Assembly: GCA_034189035.1 (NCBI GenBank)
Contig: JAXHVA010000020.1
Span: 1-52,138, forward strand
Length of the DNA: 52,138 nucleotides
From: JAUXFK01 sp034189035
Lineage (GTDB): Bacteria; Desulfobacterota; UBA8473
Direction: 5' to 3'
Of the stretch, positions 18,672 to 28,242 are shown one piece after another; position 1 is the first letter of the stretch; every line of letters begins with the position of its first letter. Below the pieces are notes generated by a model. The model had not been told where the DNA came from. It saw only the letters and a list, made by a program, of their open reading frames with translations, and made no database searches. Made by a program: the position numbers and the translations under genes.

Positions 18672-19799
18672 TTAAATACCCATTAATCTTCCAATAATCT
18701 CATGCTGTATCTCGGATGTCCCTTCAAAGATAGTTCCTGCCTTTGCATCTCTGAAACAGCGCTCAACAGGATACTCTTTCATATAACCATACCCTCCGTG
18801 AAGCTGAACAGCCTCACCTGTTAGAAAAGATGCCGCATTACTGGCATAGAGCTTTGCCATGGATGCCTCTTTTGCAAACGAGAGTTTCTGATCGCAAAGC
18901 CAGGCAGCTTTGTATACAAGAAGCTGAGATATCTCTACCATCATGCCCATCTCTACCAGCTTAAATCGGTTCACCTGAAACTTGCTGAGCGGCTTACCAA
19001 AGGCAATCCTCTCTTTGGAATAACTCATTGCTGCTTCAAATGCTGCCTGTGCTGTTCCAGCAATCATCGCTGCCACAGATATACGGCTTTCGTTGAGGGC
19101 TTCCATGAGTGCAGGAAATCCGCCTTCAGGAGGTCCCACCAAGCGCTCTTGTGAAACGACAGTCCTCAAAAACGATCTCTCCTGTCTCAGCAGAATGGAA
19201 CCCCATCTTTTCCAGTTTTCCCATGTTTTTCAAGCCGGGTGCATCTTTATCCACGATAAAGCGATACCCTTCATCCTTTTCTTTCTATCTGTACTGGCTG
19301 AAATCGTTATATAATCGGCAAAAGGACCATTTGTAACAAACATCTTTGTCCCATTGATGACATAACTCCCCCTTCCTTTGTGGCCTTCATCTCAATATTA
19401 GCAGAATCAGAACCGGCATTGGGTTCTGTCATACCGAATGCGAATGTCTTTTCACCGGAGATTGCCACTGGAAAAAATTTTTCTTTCTGCTCCTCGCTTC
19501 CAAAGACCTTTATTGGAAAAATCGATAACATCTGAGAGGAGAGTGTGGCAGCGAATGCCATAGAGACCCTTCCAATCTCCAGATTGATTATCGCATCACA
19601 GATTTTATCTGCCCCTGCCCCCATACTTTTCATCGTATGTGACACAGAGGTATCCCTGTGCACCCATTTTCGGATAGAGCTCCAGAGGAAAGGTTCCAGT
19701 TTCTTCAGCCTTATCAAGTAACGGTGCGATCTCGTTCATGGTAAACCTTCTGATAGAATTCTGAAATATCTTTTGCGCTTCTGTAAAATCGAAATTCAT
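18672..19799 (-). pseudogene. Acyl-CoA dehydrogenase, several frameshifts
   Basis: The start MNFDFTEAQKIFQNSIRRFT at 19799 has an RBS-like AAGGAG. The frame breaks at least four times: near 19618 (G-rich KYGGRG/GAGAD), near 19370 (EGG/SYVINGTK), near 19285 and near 19150 (DCR/RLVGPPEGGF). All parts match one acyl-CoA dehydrogenase of 375 residues: the FAD/substrate loop FGMTEPNAGSD and the C-terminal FEGTSEIQ with the catalytic Glu. Total length is an exact multiple of three, so the indels cancel. It would have oxidised a short- or medium-chain acyl-CoA. An intact paralog lies at 20998-22143. Confidence 0.9.
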
Positions 19800-20041
19800 G
19801 TTTATCTCCTTTTTTATATTGGAAAAGGTTCAATGTATTTGAATACATGACTTGAAAAGAGTATTACAATAGCATCTCTGCTTTGACATTTCTGGTTGAT
19901 TTTGATATATAATGTATGATTAACGTTACCTTAAGTCAATACGTTTTTCCCTATTACCAGTTGCTCTCTCCCTATAACCAAAGGACGATTAAAAAACGTT
20001 TTGTCTTTGAAAACTCTTTGGATTCTAAAAGGATACGCAAA

Positions 20042-20563
20042 ATGGAAAAAGAAAAAAGAAGATTTGTTTCCGATTTAATTTTATCTCTTTTGCAAGAGGC
20101 TGAAGAGATTGCTAATGCTTTACTCAAAGACCAGATCTTTACAGAAGAGGAGGACTTTGAGTTGTCAGAGTTTCAACACTGGAGTAGAAAACTACATATG
20201 GCAATCCTTAATCTGATCTTACAGAGATTCTTACCTCGCATTCCAGAAGAAGATAAAATTGAAATGACCATATTGTTTAAAACCAATATGGAGACTTTTT
20301 TGCAAGAAGAATTTGGAATAGAAATCCCCTCATGTCAAGATACAGTGTTGACCAAAGAGGCAATCGACAAAGAAATGCAAAGGAGATTAAACGAAGCAAC
20401 CTTTAGCACAAAAGAAAAACGAAAAGAGGACTGGCTCACCCTCTATATTGTCAGCAGTTTGTGGATCACATTAGAATCAATAGGAAAATATCTTTTAATA
20501 AAAGAACATGGAAGTACAAATATAAGTGGGATATCAGGTATGAAAGGGAACTTAATATCATAA
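20042..20563 (+). CDS. Hypothetical helical protein
   Basis: A 173-residue, Lys/Glu-rich and mostly alpha-helical protein. The start is taken at the ATG at 20042 because AAAGGA lies 8 bases upstream; the frame is open back to an ATG at 19916 that lacks an RBS. No signal peptide. It has amphipathic helices (FVSDLILSLLQEAEEIANAL, WLTLYIVSSLWITLESIGKY). No family is recognised; a TetR-like or other all-helical regulator cannot be excluded but no HTH is evident. It is transcribed divergently from the broken acyl-CoA dehydrogenase. Confidence 0.5.
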   Translation: MEKEKRRFVSDLILSLLQEAEEIANALLKDQIFTEEEDFELSEFQHWSRKLHMAILNLILQRFLPRIPEEDKIEMTILFKTNMETFLQEEFGIEIPSCQDTVLTKEAIDKEMQRRLNEATFSTKEKRKEDWLTLYIVSSLWITLESIGKYLLIKEHGSTNISGISGMKGNLIS

Positions 20564-20647
20564 CAAAGAGGTATCTAGAGATATTCTGCTTTGAATTTCT
20601 GTATTATTTGAGCCTTATGAAGTTAAAAAAACTAGTCAAGTTTGAAC

Positions 20648-20757
20648 TACAATCAAAATTTGCCCCTTGCTGAAGTCGTATCTTCCCTTCTGCTTTAACT
20701 TAACTCACTTTGATACTCAGAGAGTTGCACGGATAAAAATTTGACCATTGCCTTCGC
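20648..20757. repeat. Degraded copy of the intergenic palindromic element
   Basis: CAATCAAAATTTG at the left and AAAAATTTGACC at the right, with TTAACTTAACTCACTTTG between, resemble the arms of the element at 46135-46339. It is shorter and more diverged, so the assignment is tentative. The rest of 20564-20997 is without a recognisable gene. Confidence 0.35.
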
Positions 20758-20997
20758 AACTACAATTCAAAAAAACCAAACTGTTACGTTTTTACCAAGT
20801 AATAAATTGCAGAAAATTCGAAAAACCAATCCCATGAGAACTCTATCCATCGTAATGACTCAGCGCCTACCTTTTCTTTGGACATGCTGAGAAAAAAGGG
20901 AATCGATATTCCAAAGGATGCAAAGAGGTAATACTCTATCTTCCTCCTCCCTGATAGTATTTCAGGGGGAAGGAGGGAGGAGAACAAAGGAGGAAAA

Positions 20998-22143
20998 ATG
21001 CACTATCAACTCTCTTTAGAGCAAGAGATGTTCCGCGAAACAATAGGAAATTTTGCTAATGATAAATTGGTTCCCATAGCTTTTAAGATAGATGAGATTG
21101 CTGAATTTCCGAAGGAGGCCTTCGATTTACTCTGTAAAATGGGTATTCCAGGATTAGTCTTCCCCAAAGAGTATGGGGGAGCAGAAGCGGATTTGCTTAC
21201 CTGTTGTCTGGCTACAGAAGAGATATCCAAGGTGAGTGGTACCCTCGGTTGTTTGGTCGTTTATCAATCCTTTCCCTTCTCTCTTTTTAAGATCGGGGCA
21301 ACTCCACAGCAAAAGGCAAAGTATCTCCCCAGGCTCGCCAGTGGAGAAATCATTCATGCGTTTAGTATCACGGAACCTAATGCAGGTTCCGATGTTTCAT
21401 CTATTAAGACGCGGGCAGTCTTAAATGGAGATCATTATGTATTGAACGGAAGCAAGTGCTTTTGTACCCATGTACAGATCGCTGAGATCGTTTCAGTCTT
21501 TCTTGTCACTGACCCTTTAAAAGGGAATAAAGGCCTCAGTACGATTATCGTTGAAAGAGGCACCCCCGGTTTTTCAGTTAATAAAATCGAAAATATGATG
21601 GGTTTAAGAGGAACATCTTCTTGTGAATTGCTTTTTGAAGATTGCAGTGTTCCTAAGGAAAATCTATTAGGTAAAGAAGGAGATGGTTTCAAAATCGCTA
21701 TGTTTACTCTTAATGAAGCCCGTCCAGGAGCAGCAGCCATGAGTGTAGGTATAGCTCAAGGAGCCTTGGATTTCGCTTTAAGATACGCAAAAGAGAGAGT
21801 CCAGTTTGGGAAATCAATCGCCGAATTCCAGGGCATACAGTTCATGTTGGCAGATATGGGTACTCAAATAGAAGCTGCGAGACAATTGACATATAGAGCT
21901 GCTACTGTAGTTGGAAAAGGAGAAAAAGAAGGGGTTAAGCTTTCTGCTATGGCCAAGTACTTTGCCAGCGATATGGCTATGAGGGTAACGACGGATGCGC
22001 TTCAGATTCTGGGTGGTTACGGTTATACAAAAGAATATCCACTGGAGAGGATGATGAGAGATGCAAAGGCAACACAGATCTTCGAGGGGACAAACCAGAT
22101 TCAAAGGATTGTGGTAGCGAGGTCATTATTGAAAAAGGTTTAG
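20998..22143 (+). CDS. Acyl-CoA dehydrogenase
   Basis: A 381-residue flavoprotein of normal length that oxidises an acyl-CoA to the 2-enoyl-CoA, passing electrons to ETF. Motifs: FSITEPNAGSD (FAD/substrate loop), RVQFGKSIAEFQGIQ, and the C-terminal ILGGYGYTKEYPLERMMRDA followed by IFEGTNQIQ with the catalytic Glu of short-chain types. Start at the ATG at 20998 with RBS AAAGGAGG. It stands alone, followed by a tiny decayed ORF on the other strand. Substrate is uncertain: butyryl-CoA or a cyclic or branched acyl-CoA are possible. Confidence 0.92.
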   Translation: MHYQLSLEQEMFRETIGNFANDKLVPIAFKIDEIAEFPKEAFDLLCKMGIPGLVFPKEYGGAEADLLTCCLATEEISKVSGTLGCLVVYQSFPFSLFKIGATPQQKAKYLPRLASGEIIHAFSITEPNAGSDVSSIKTRAVLNGDHYVLNGSKCFCTHVQIAEIVSVFLVTDPLKGNKGLSTIIVERGTPGFSVNKIENMMGLRGTSSCELLFEDCSVPKENLLGKEGDGFKIAMFTLNEARPGAAAMSVGIAQGALDFALRYAKERVQFGKSIAEFQGIQFMLADMGTQIEAARQLTYRAATVVGKGEKEGVKLSAMAKYFASDMAMRVTTDALQILGGYGYTKEYPLERMMRDAKATQIFEGTNQIQRIVVARSLLKKV

Positions 22144-22182
22144 CCACCGTCTCCCCCCTCTCAAGTATCCATCGAAAAATGG

Positions 22183-22371
22183 CTATAGTAGTATCTCAAC
22201 AGCAACGATCTCATGATGATAATCCGCATCTGCAAAATACACTCCTGTTGCCTTTGACCGTCTAAAATAGAGTTGAAGGTCGTGTTCTTCCAAAAAACCA
22301 ATCCCCACAACGGACTGATGTGAAAGAGCGATAAGGTTTCTGCTGGAATCGCTCTGTTACACCTTGGTCAT
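22183..22371 (-). pseudogene. Small ORF of 62 codons with an in-frame TAA at codon 5
   Basis: A strong RBS (GGGAGGT) precedes the ATG at 22371. The frame reads MTKV, TAA (22357-22359), then continues open with DSSRNLIALSHQSVVGIGFL, EEHDLQLYFRRSK and YFADADYHHEIVAVEILL to a stop at 22183. The clean continuation and RBS suggest a real small gene killed by one nonsense change. No family recognised. Bases 22372-22702 hold no gene; a GTGTCCATTCAGAAATGG motif at 22619 matches one arm of the hairpin at 37353. Confidence 0.4.
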
Positions 22372-22702
22372 AGAAACCTCCCTTTCGCAGGACAATCCTT
22401 CATTGATCCTCTATGCGGCCTGATAATTAGCGTATTCAAGACTGGATATTCTCCGATGAGACTAAAGCATAAAAGGTTTCTTTCGATTCAAAGCCAAAAT
22501 CATCATCGATATATAGGCAGCATGCTTCATTTTAACCGGAAGCAAAGGCATAACATTTAAAAGAAATTAATCGTAAATATTTACTATTTCGTAACAAGGA
22601 CTATGAAAAATTTAGCTTGTGTCCATTCAGAAATGGCCCTTTTTTCTAACCTCTACGTTAGACTCAGAATTCTTTAGTCCCACTAAAAAAAAATCTTGCC
22701 CT

Positions 22703-24364
22703 TTATTTCATATAAAGATCTTTATATTCCGATCGAATTACCTTTTTATCGGCTTTTCCAATACTCGTTCGCGGAATGGTGTCGACAAAAAGAACAGATT
22801 CAGGTAATTGCCACTTGGCAAATTTTTTGGCAATATGGCTCCTTATTTCTTCTGCTTTTACTTTATGTTTAAATTCTTTTCTAAGAACGACAAGTGCAAC
22901 TGGCCTCTCTTCCCATTTGGGGTGTTGAACCCCTGCAACTGCTGCTTCAAGCACTGAAGGATGCCCCATAATCTCATTTTCCATATCCACAGAGGAAATC
23001 CATTCTCCCCCACTCTTGATCAAATCCTTTACGCGATCGGTAATCTTCAAGTATCCTTCTTCGTCAATTGTCCCGGCATCTCCGCTTTTCCAGAAACCGT
23101 CTTTGGAAAAGTTGTCTTCTGATCCCGGTTCATTGTAATAGCTGCTCGTTATCCAAGGGCCTCTGATTAAAATTTCTCCAGGTGATTTCCCATCCCTTGG
23201 CTGGTCATTTCCTTCGGAATCTACGATCCTGACATCAAGCCCAATAGCAACCAATCCTTGTTTCCGTTTTAAGTCCCATTTTTCATCTTCTGTGAGCTCT
23301 TTTTCCAGCCAAGGTTTAATATGATTGCAACAGACAAGTGGGGTTGCTTCAGTTGCACCATATGCATGCTGAATCTCTGCACCTGTTAGTTCCTTATATG
23401 CCTTCATCATGGAAATGGAAGGTTCAGTAGCCCCACATAGGAAGCGGGTATTGGACAAATCCGGTTTTTTATCAAGTTTTTTTAAATATTCAAGCATAGG
23501 CATCAATAAAGCCGGAGCACCTGCTGATATAGTAATCCCCTCTGATACAAGAGGTTCAGCAAGTCCCCCCAAGTCTGCGGTATTATACATCCCTGGCAAA
23601 ACATATTTTGCCCCCGCTAACACAGCAGCATGTGCTCCTCCCCATCCCATAGCGTGAAACATCGGAACAAGCTGATAATAAGAATCTCTAAATGAAATTT
23701 GGATACAAACAGCTACTGCCATTGCATGAAGAAAAATATCCCTATGAGAATAATACACCCCCTTTGGCCTTCCGGTTGTACCCGTCGTGTAACAAGCACC
23801 ATAGGCTGACGTTTCATCTAATATCGGCCAAGTATATTCCTCATCCGCTTCTTTGAGAAGCTCTTCATAACTAAATAGGGGTGTCAAGGAAGTATTTATT
23901 TCAGATAACTTTTTATCAGTTAACACGACATAGGCTTTCACTGATTTGCACATCGAAGTAATACCTTCTATTAGAGGAAGGAGTGTTTCGTCAACAAAGA
24001 TAAATTTTGCTTCAGCATGATTTACAACATAACTCAAGTCTGTCGAAGATAATCGAAGATTCAGTAAAAGTAATACACTTCCGGTGCCGGGAATGCCATA
24101 ATACATTTCGAAATGTCGGTTTGTATTCCAGTCCATAACACCGATTCTATCTCCAACTTTAACCCCGATTTTTTTTAATGCGTTTGCCAGCTTTTTCATC
24201 CTTATATAGCTTTCAGCATAATTTGATCGTATTCTCCCATTTGGGGTATCACAAACAATTTCCTGGCGGGCAAATGATTTTACAGCCTGGCGCATGATGT
24301 TGATAACATTCAGTTGGTAATTGTCTTGTGAAGTTGATGGGAATCCCTTAATTATTTCTGTCAC
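22703..24364 (-). CDS. Acyl-CoA synthetase (AMP-forming, long-chain fatty acid ligase type)
   Basis: A 553-residue ANL-superfamily ligase that activates a carboxylic acid to its CoA thioester via an acyl-AMP. Motifs: P-loop YTTGTTGRPKGV, YGATEATP (A5), ITDRVKDLIKSGGEWIS (A8 hinge) and the catalytic Lys near the end in RTSIGKADKK (A10). Length and order fit medium/long-chain fatty acid CoA ligases (FadD-like). It faces the acyl-CoA dehydrogenase gene and probably feeds the same pathway. Good RBS (GGAGGT) before the ATG at 24364. The 420 bases upstream (24365-24783) have no gene. Confidence 0.9.
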   Translation of the reverse strand: MTEIIKGFPSTSQDNYQLNVINIMRQAVKSFARQEIVCDTPNGRIRSNYAESYIRMKKLANALKKIGVKVGDRIGVMDWNTNRHFEMYYGIPGTGSVLLLLNLRLSSTDLSYVVNHAEAKFIFVDETLLPLIEGITSMCKSVKAYVVLTDKKLSEINTSLTPLFSYEELLKEADEEYTWPILDETSAYGACYTTGTTGRPKGVYYSHRDIFLHAMAVAVCIQISFRDSYYQLVPMFHAMGWGGAHAAVLAGAKYVLPGMYNTADLGGLAEPLVSEGITISAGAPALLMPMLEYLKKLDKKPDLSNTRFLCGATEPSISMMKAYKELTGAEIQHAYGATEATPLVCCNHIKPWLEKELTEDEKWDLKRKQGLVAIGLDVRIVDSEGNDQPRDGKSPGEILIRGPWITSSYYNEPGSEDNFSKDGFWKSGDAGTIDEEGYLKITDRVKDLIKSGGEWISSVDMENEIMGHPSVLEAAVAGVQHPKWEERPVALVVLRKEFKHKVKAEEIRSHIAKKFAKWQLPESVLFVDTIPRTSIGKADKKVIRSEYKDLYMK

Positions 24365-24783
24365 GTTGACCTCCTAAAAATGAATTTACCGGTGTATGTA
24401 AAACGGAGCTCGATTGGCTTATAAGCAAATGAAAGAGTTTAGAATAATAATTTGCTCTTTTACAGGCTCTTGCCTAATTTGTTTTCAATTCATGACTGAC
24501 TGTTGTCCAAAAGAAAACTTCCTTTGAGCTGTTATCAAAAGGTTTCTTGTTATAAATCTTAATGAAGCGGAAGATGAGCGTTTTCAACTGGTTGAGCCTT
24601 CCTTGAGCGAGTTTTGAAATCGGCTGGAGCAAGCCTTAGATGTATAACAAAACGTTTTGGTAAAGCGAAAAGAGATTTTTCTTTTGGAAAACAGCCGCAT
24701 GATCCTTTTACCAGACAAGCTGAAGTAACCTTAACCTTCTTGATAGATCAAATAGGATTCAGTAGATATTATTTTGACCTTTC

Positions 24784-25707
24784 TCAAACTTTAAGAGTAC
24801 CAATGAGTGTTCTGATATCATCGATACCTTGATCTGTTAAGTACTTTTCAATCCCTAAAAGGATATCTATTGTGGCCTTTGGATTGATAAAATTCGCTGT
24901 CCCTATCTGTATAGCTGACGCCCCTGCGATAATAAATTCCAAGGCATCTTCAGTGTTCATTATACCACCTATACCGATTACAGGAATTCCCACAACCCTG
25001 CTGACTTCCCACACCATTCGTAAGGCTATGGGTTTTATTGCCGGTCCTGATAATCCTCCTGTTATAGTGGCCAATTTTGGAGTTTTTGTTTCGATATCTA
25101 TAGCCATACCTGTTATCGTGTTAATCAAAGATATAGCATCAGCTCCAGCTTCCTGAACACTCCTTGCAATCACCGTTATATCGGTAACATTCGGAGAGAG
25201 TTTAACAATTAAGGGAAGCTTCGTTGACCTTCTTAATGAACTTACGATCTGAAAAGCACTAGTGGGTTCAGTCCCAAAGAATATCCCACCTTCTTTGACA
25301 TTGGGACATGAGATATTCAGTTCTACCCCTTTAATCCCATTAGTTTCTTCCAGCTTTTTTGCTAATTCGCAGTACTCATCTATTGTATTGCCAATGAGGT
25401 TTACGATTACACAAACGCCACAGTCTATCAGATAAGGAAGCTTCTCTGAAATAAAACGATCCACGCCAATATTTTCCAGACCTACAGAGTTTAACATGCC
25501 ACCTGTTGTCTCGGCAATCCTGGGGAATGGGTTGCCAGATCTTGGTCCTAATGAAATTCCTTTGACGATAATTGCCCCGAGTTTATCCAAATCAACAAAA
25601 GAGGCATACTCTTGACCATAACCAAAAGTACCTGAGGCAGTCATTATGGGATTCTTTAATGTAAGACTGGAGATATTTACAGACAGTTCAGGGGGGGCAA
25701 ATACCAT
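24784..25707 (-). CDS. pyrD: Dihydroorotate dehydrogenase, catalytic subunit (class 1B)
   Basis: A 307-residue FMN TIM-barrel enzyme oxidising dihydroorotate to orotate in pyrimidine synthesis. Features: NPIMTASGTFGYG at the start, KGISLGPRSGNPFPRI, the catalytic Cys in NISCPNVKEGG (class 1 enzymes use Cys as base), and FMN phosphate site IPVIGIGGIMN. It begins nine bases after the end of pyrK, the electron-transfer subunit, which is the hallmark of the NAD-linked class 1B heterotetramer. Intact. Confidence 0.95.
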   Translation of the reverse strand: MVFAPPELSVNISSLTLKNPIMTASGTFGYGQEYASFVDLDKLGAIIVKGISLGPRSGNPFPRIAETTGGMLNSVGLENIGVDRFISEKLPYLIDCGVCVIVNLIGNTIDEYCELAKKLEETNGIKGVELNISCPNVKEGGIFFGTEPTSAFQIVSSLRRSTKLPLIVKLSPNVTDITVIARSVQEAGADAISLINTITGMAIDIETKTPKLATITGGLSGPAIKPIALRMVWEVSRVVGIPVIGIGGIMNTEDALEFIIAGASAIQIGTANFINPKATIDILLGIEKYLTDQGIDDIRTLIGTLKV

Positions 25708-25716
25708 TGACTATAC

Positions 25717-26601
25717 TTACTCCCAGATAATTTCATTACAATCAAATACAGGTCCGTCCGTACAGACTCTTTTATACCCTGTCTCCTCTTTTTGTCTTGC
25801 AGATTTCAAGACAGGCCCTTTTCTTATATCTCCCAGCTGGGGTTTCGTTTCAATTCCACATACCATACATGCTCCAACACCGCATGCCATTTTTGATTCT
25901 AGGGAAACCTGACATGCCAATTCCCTTTCAATAACGACTTTAGAAACCTCTTTTAGCATATCTTCCGGACCACAGGCAAAGCAATAAGGAGAAGCCCCCG
26001 CCATATGGTCTTCTGACAGAATGTAATCTAAGAGCAAATCAGTAACAACTCCTTTGCACCCCAAGCTACCGTCTTCAGTAGCCACTCTGACATCAATACC
26101 TATTCCCCTGAAGTCCTCTATACAAAGGATATCATCCTTTGTCTTCCCTCCGAGTAAGAGAACGACCTCTTTTGCTTTTGAGCCTTTTGTTATAATCGTC
26201 TCAGCAAGATAGAAAAGAGACGCAACGCCTATTCCTCCACCTATTAGAATCGCTTTTTGAACAGGAGGATCCAATCTGTAACCATTGCCTATTGGCCCTA
26301 TTATGTCCATCTCATCACCCTTCCTCATGAGAGACATCGCTCTTGTCCCCTTTCCAACCACTTTATAGAGTAATTCTATACAAGAGATTATGCCCGTCTT
26401 AGTTTCTTTTGCTGACGCTTTTTTCACGCTGTGGACTGCAAAGGGACGACGCAATAGAGGATCGAATTGCCCGCTAACACGTGCCATAATGAATTGTCCT
26501 GGATGAGCCCCAGAGGCTATTTGTGGACAATTTAAAGACATCCTGTAATACGTTGGTGAGAGCTTAATATTAAATAAAACCTTCGATAAGACTTGGTACA
26601 T
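25717..26601 (-). CDS. pyrK: Dihydroorotate dehydrogenase electron-transfer subunit
   Basis: A 294-residue FAD/2Fe-2S protein of the ferredoxin reductase type. It has the FAD-binding RRPFAVHS, an NAD-binding IGPIGNGYRL and ILIGGGIGVASLFYLAE, and C-terminal cluster cysteines (ACGVGACMVCG, then VCTDGPVFD). It passes electrons from PyrD FMN to NAD. It lies just upstream of pyrD in one operon and is somewhat longer than usual (about 255-270) because of an N-terminal extension and a loop around residue 60. Confidence 0.93.
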   Translation of the reverse strand: MYQVLSKVLFNIKLSPTYYRMSLNCPQIASGAHPGQFIMARVSGQFDPLLRRPFAVHSVKKASAKETKTGIISCIELLYKVVGKGTRAMSLMRKGDEMDIIGPIGNGYRLDPPVQKAILIGGGIGVASLFYLAETIITKGSKAKEVVLLLGGKTKDDILCIEDFRGIGIDVRVATEDGSLGCKGVVTDLLLDYILSEDHMAGASPYCFACGPEDMLKEVSKVVIERELACQVSLESKMACGVGACMVCGIETKPQLGDIRKGPVLKSARQKEETGYKRVCTDGPVFDCNEIIWE

Positions 26602-26621
26602 TATGTTCTCCTATAAAAAAA

Positions 26622-26770
26622 TGGCGATTGACTTCCTCCAGTAAAAAATCGGTCACAACAAAGAGAATCAGACTTCGCTTCATCTAAAACTCGGTCTTTT
26701 CCCCTGTTCTTTCTTAACCCTCATTCCAGTGCTCAGATAAGTAGCACACATTATAAATGTAACTGCCTTT
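26622..26770. repeat. Degraded copy of the intergenic palindromic element
   Basis: The right part (26701-26770, CCCCTGTTCTTTCTTAACCC, TCATTCCAGTGCTCAG, AGCACACATTATAAA) clearly matches the right arm of the copies at 38384 and 46135. The left arm is only vaguely recognisable. It lies between rimI and pyrK. Confidence 0.5.
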
Positions 26771-26837
26771 GCTGAGTTACGTCAATAACCATTAAAAATA
26801 ATAGTTACATTGCCTCCATAAGGACAACATACTACAC

Positions 26838-27335
26838 TCAGAGAGTTAACCACATCACATAAGCATCTTCATGGTTATCTGAATAATATCGGGGCCTTAC
26901 CCCTCTAGGCTCAAAACCATATTTTTTGTAAAATGATATTGCAGGAAGATTTGATTTTCGTACTTCTAAGGTAAGTGTTTTCACCCCTGCATGGAGGGAA
27001 AACTCAATACAAGAGTTCATAAGGCAGGTTGCTACCCCCTGTCTGCGAAAATCTGGAATTGTAGCAATATTCAATATGTGGACTTCATTAAACAAAAACC
27101 AGAGGCATATATACCCCAATATAGGATTATGATATTGATTGGATTTTCTAGCAACGAGTATCTTCGACCAAGCAAGACAAAGCTCTTGTTCAAATGCAGT
27201 TCTCTTCCACGGCGAATTAAAGCATCGGTTTTCGATACTTAATACTTCTTCGATATCTTCCTCCCTCATTTCCGTTATTAGCAGATCTTCCCTTTGATTG
27301 TAATTTCCTATATGGTTTTTATAAATCAAACCCAT
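26838..27335 (-). CDS. rimI: Ribosomal protein S18 alanine N-acetyltransferase-like (GNAT)
   Basis: A 165-residue GNAT acetyltransferase. It has the RimI-type signature FNSPWKRTAFEQEL near the start, the acetyl-CoA-binding loop RRQGVATCLM, then EVRKSNLPAISFYKKYGFEP, RPRYYSDNHEDAYVMW. It acetylates the N-terminal Ala of S18 in the studied enzymes. The start at 27335 carries a 15-residue leader before the conserved region; a start around residue 22 (MREED) is possible. It lies upstream of pyrK-pyrD on the same strand. Confidence 0.85.
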   Translation of the reverse strand: MGLIYKNHIGNYNQREDLLITEMREEDIEEVLSIENRCFNSPWKRTAFEQELCLAWSKILVARKSNQYHNPILGYICLWFLFNEVHILNIATIPDFRRQGVATCLMNSCIEFSLHAGVKTLTLEVRKSNLPAISFYKKYGFEPRGVRPRYYSDNHEDAYVMWLTL

Positions 27336-27592
27336 TTAAATTCGTGAAAACCTCTTTTTTAAATTGTAATTCTTCTGCCTTGAAAAAATAAAGACTTCCA
27401 TCAGCAAGCATTCGTAAAAGCTAAAAGTATATATGTATCCCTTTGGCTCTTTTTATAAATTCAACGGTAATAAATCATTATAAATGTATTTGAAACTCTC
27501 TGAGCAAATTTAAGGAAATGTTCGCAACAAGTCGTAGGTCAGTCGAAAATGATGTTTTGGATGCAAAAAAAGGAATTCTAAGGATAAACGAA
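27336..27592. other. Intergenic region without recognisable features
   Basis: About 260 bases, AT-rich. No tRNA, terminator or ORF could be supported. Confidence 0.5.
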
Positions 27593-28003
27593 TTAATTAT
27601 CGACCTTTTTATCCATAATCTCACTGGCCAGATTGATATTCTTTTGTCCAAAGGATTTTAAGTGAACAGCCAGTTCTTTCAATGTTTTATTATCCTTGTA
27701 AGATGAGAGCCTTATAAGCATGGGGAGATTCACGCCGGTTAACACCTCTACCTTTCCTTCTTCTAAAAAAGAAAGGCTCAGATTCGATGGTGTTCCACCA
27801 AACATATCTGTTATTATCAGAACCCCATCACCATTATCTAAGTTCTTAATCGCATTTGAGATCTCTTTTCTCAGCTTTTCTGTGTCTTTATTTGGATCAA
27901 CAGATATCGCATGTATATACTCTATTTCGGCGCCCATCATATGCGCAGCTGAAACCAATTCAACACCCAAATTATAATGAGTTACAACTAAAATGCCTAT
28001 CAC
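27593..28003 (-). CDS. PTS EIIA component, mannose/fructose family
   Basis: A 136-residue EIIA(Man) domain. The phosphorylated His is His9 in ILVVTHYNLG. The conserved DMFGGTPSNLSL and VEVLTGVNLPMLIRL segments are present. Alone, without the IIB/IIC/IID sugar permease, it is likely a regulatory EIIA in the nitrogen-PTS set, downstream of rapZ. No HPr or enzyme I gene follows in this window, unlike many relatives where ptsH sits next to it. Confidence 0.9.
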   Translation of the reverse strand: MIGILVVTHYNLGVELVSAAHMMGAEIEYIHAISVDPNKDTEKLRKEISNAIKNLDNGDGVLIITDMFGGTPSNLSLSFLEEGKVEVLTGVNLPMLIRLSSYKDNKTLKELAVHLKSFGQKNINLASEIMDKKVDN

Positions 28004-28242
28004 TGTCCCTCCGGGTTAAATAGTGAGTGTCTATCAATAAATCGCTCTTTTATCGAATCTCTGCATTAGACTCGGATTGTAACGGCAATCACACTATATA
28101 TAACGCATGCAAATTATCAAAACGGTGTAATGCTCATCAGGAAAGAACATGGAGAAAAATAGGGTTTTGGACGAATTGTAATGTAATTACAACTTTTTTA
28201 ACTGACTCATTTGCCAGTAAACTCAACAATCATTTCGGTGTA

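Noticed and set aside
24365..24783. Short open frame between pyrD and the acyl-CoA ligase
   Set aside because: No RBS, no protein-like pattern, and Lys/Phe-rich composition expected from AT-rich spacer.
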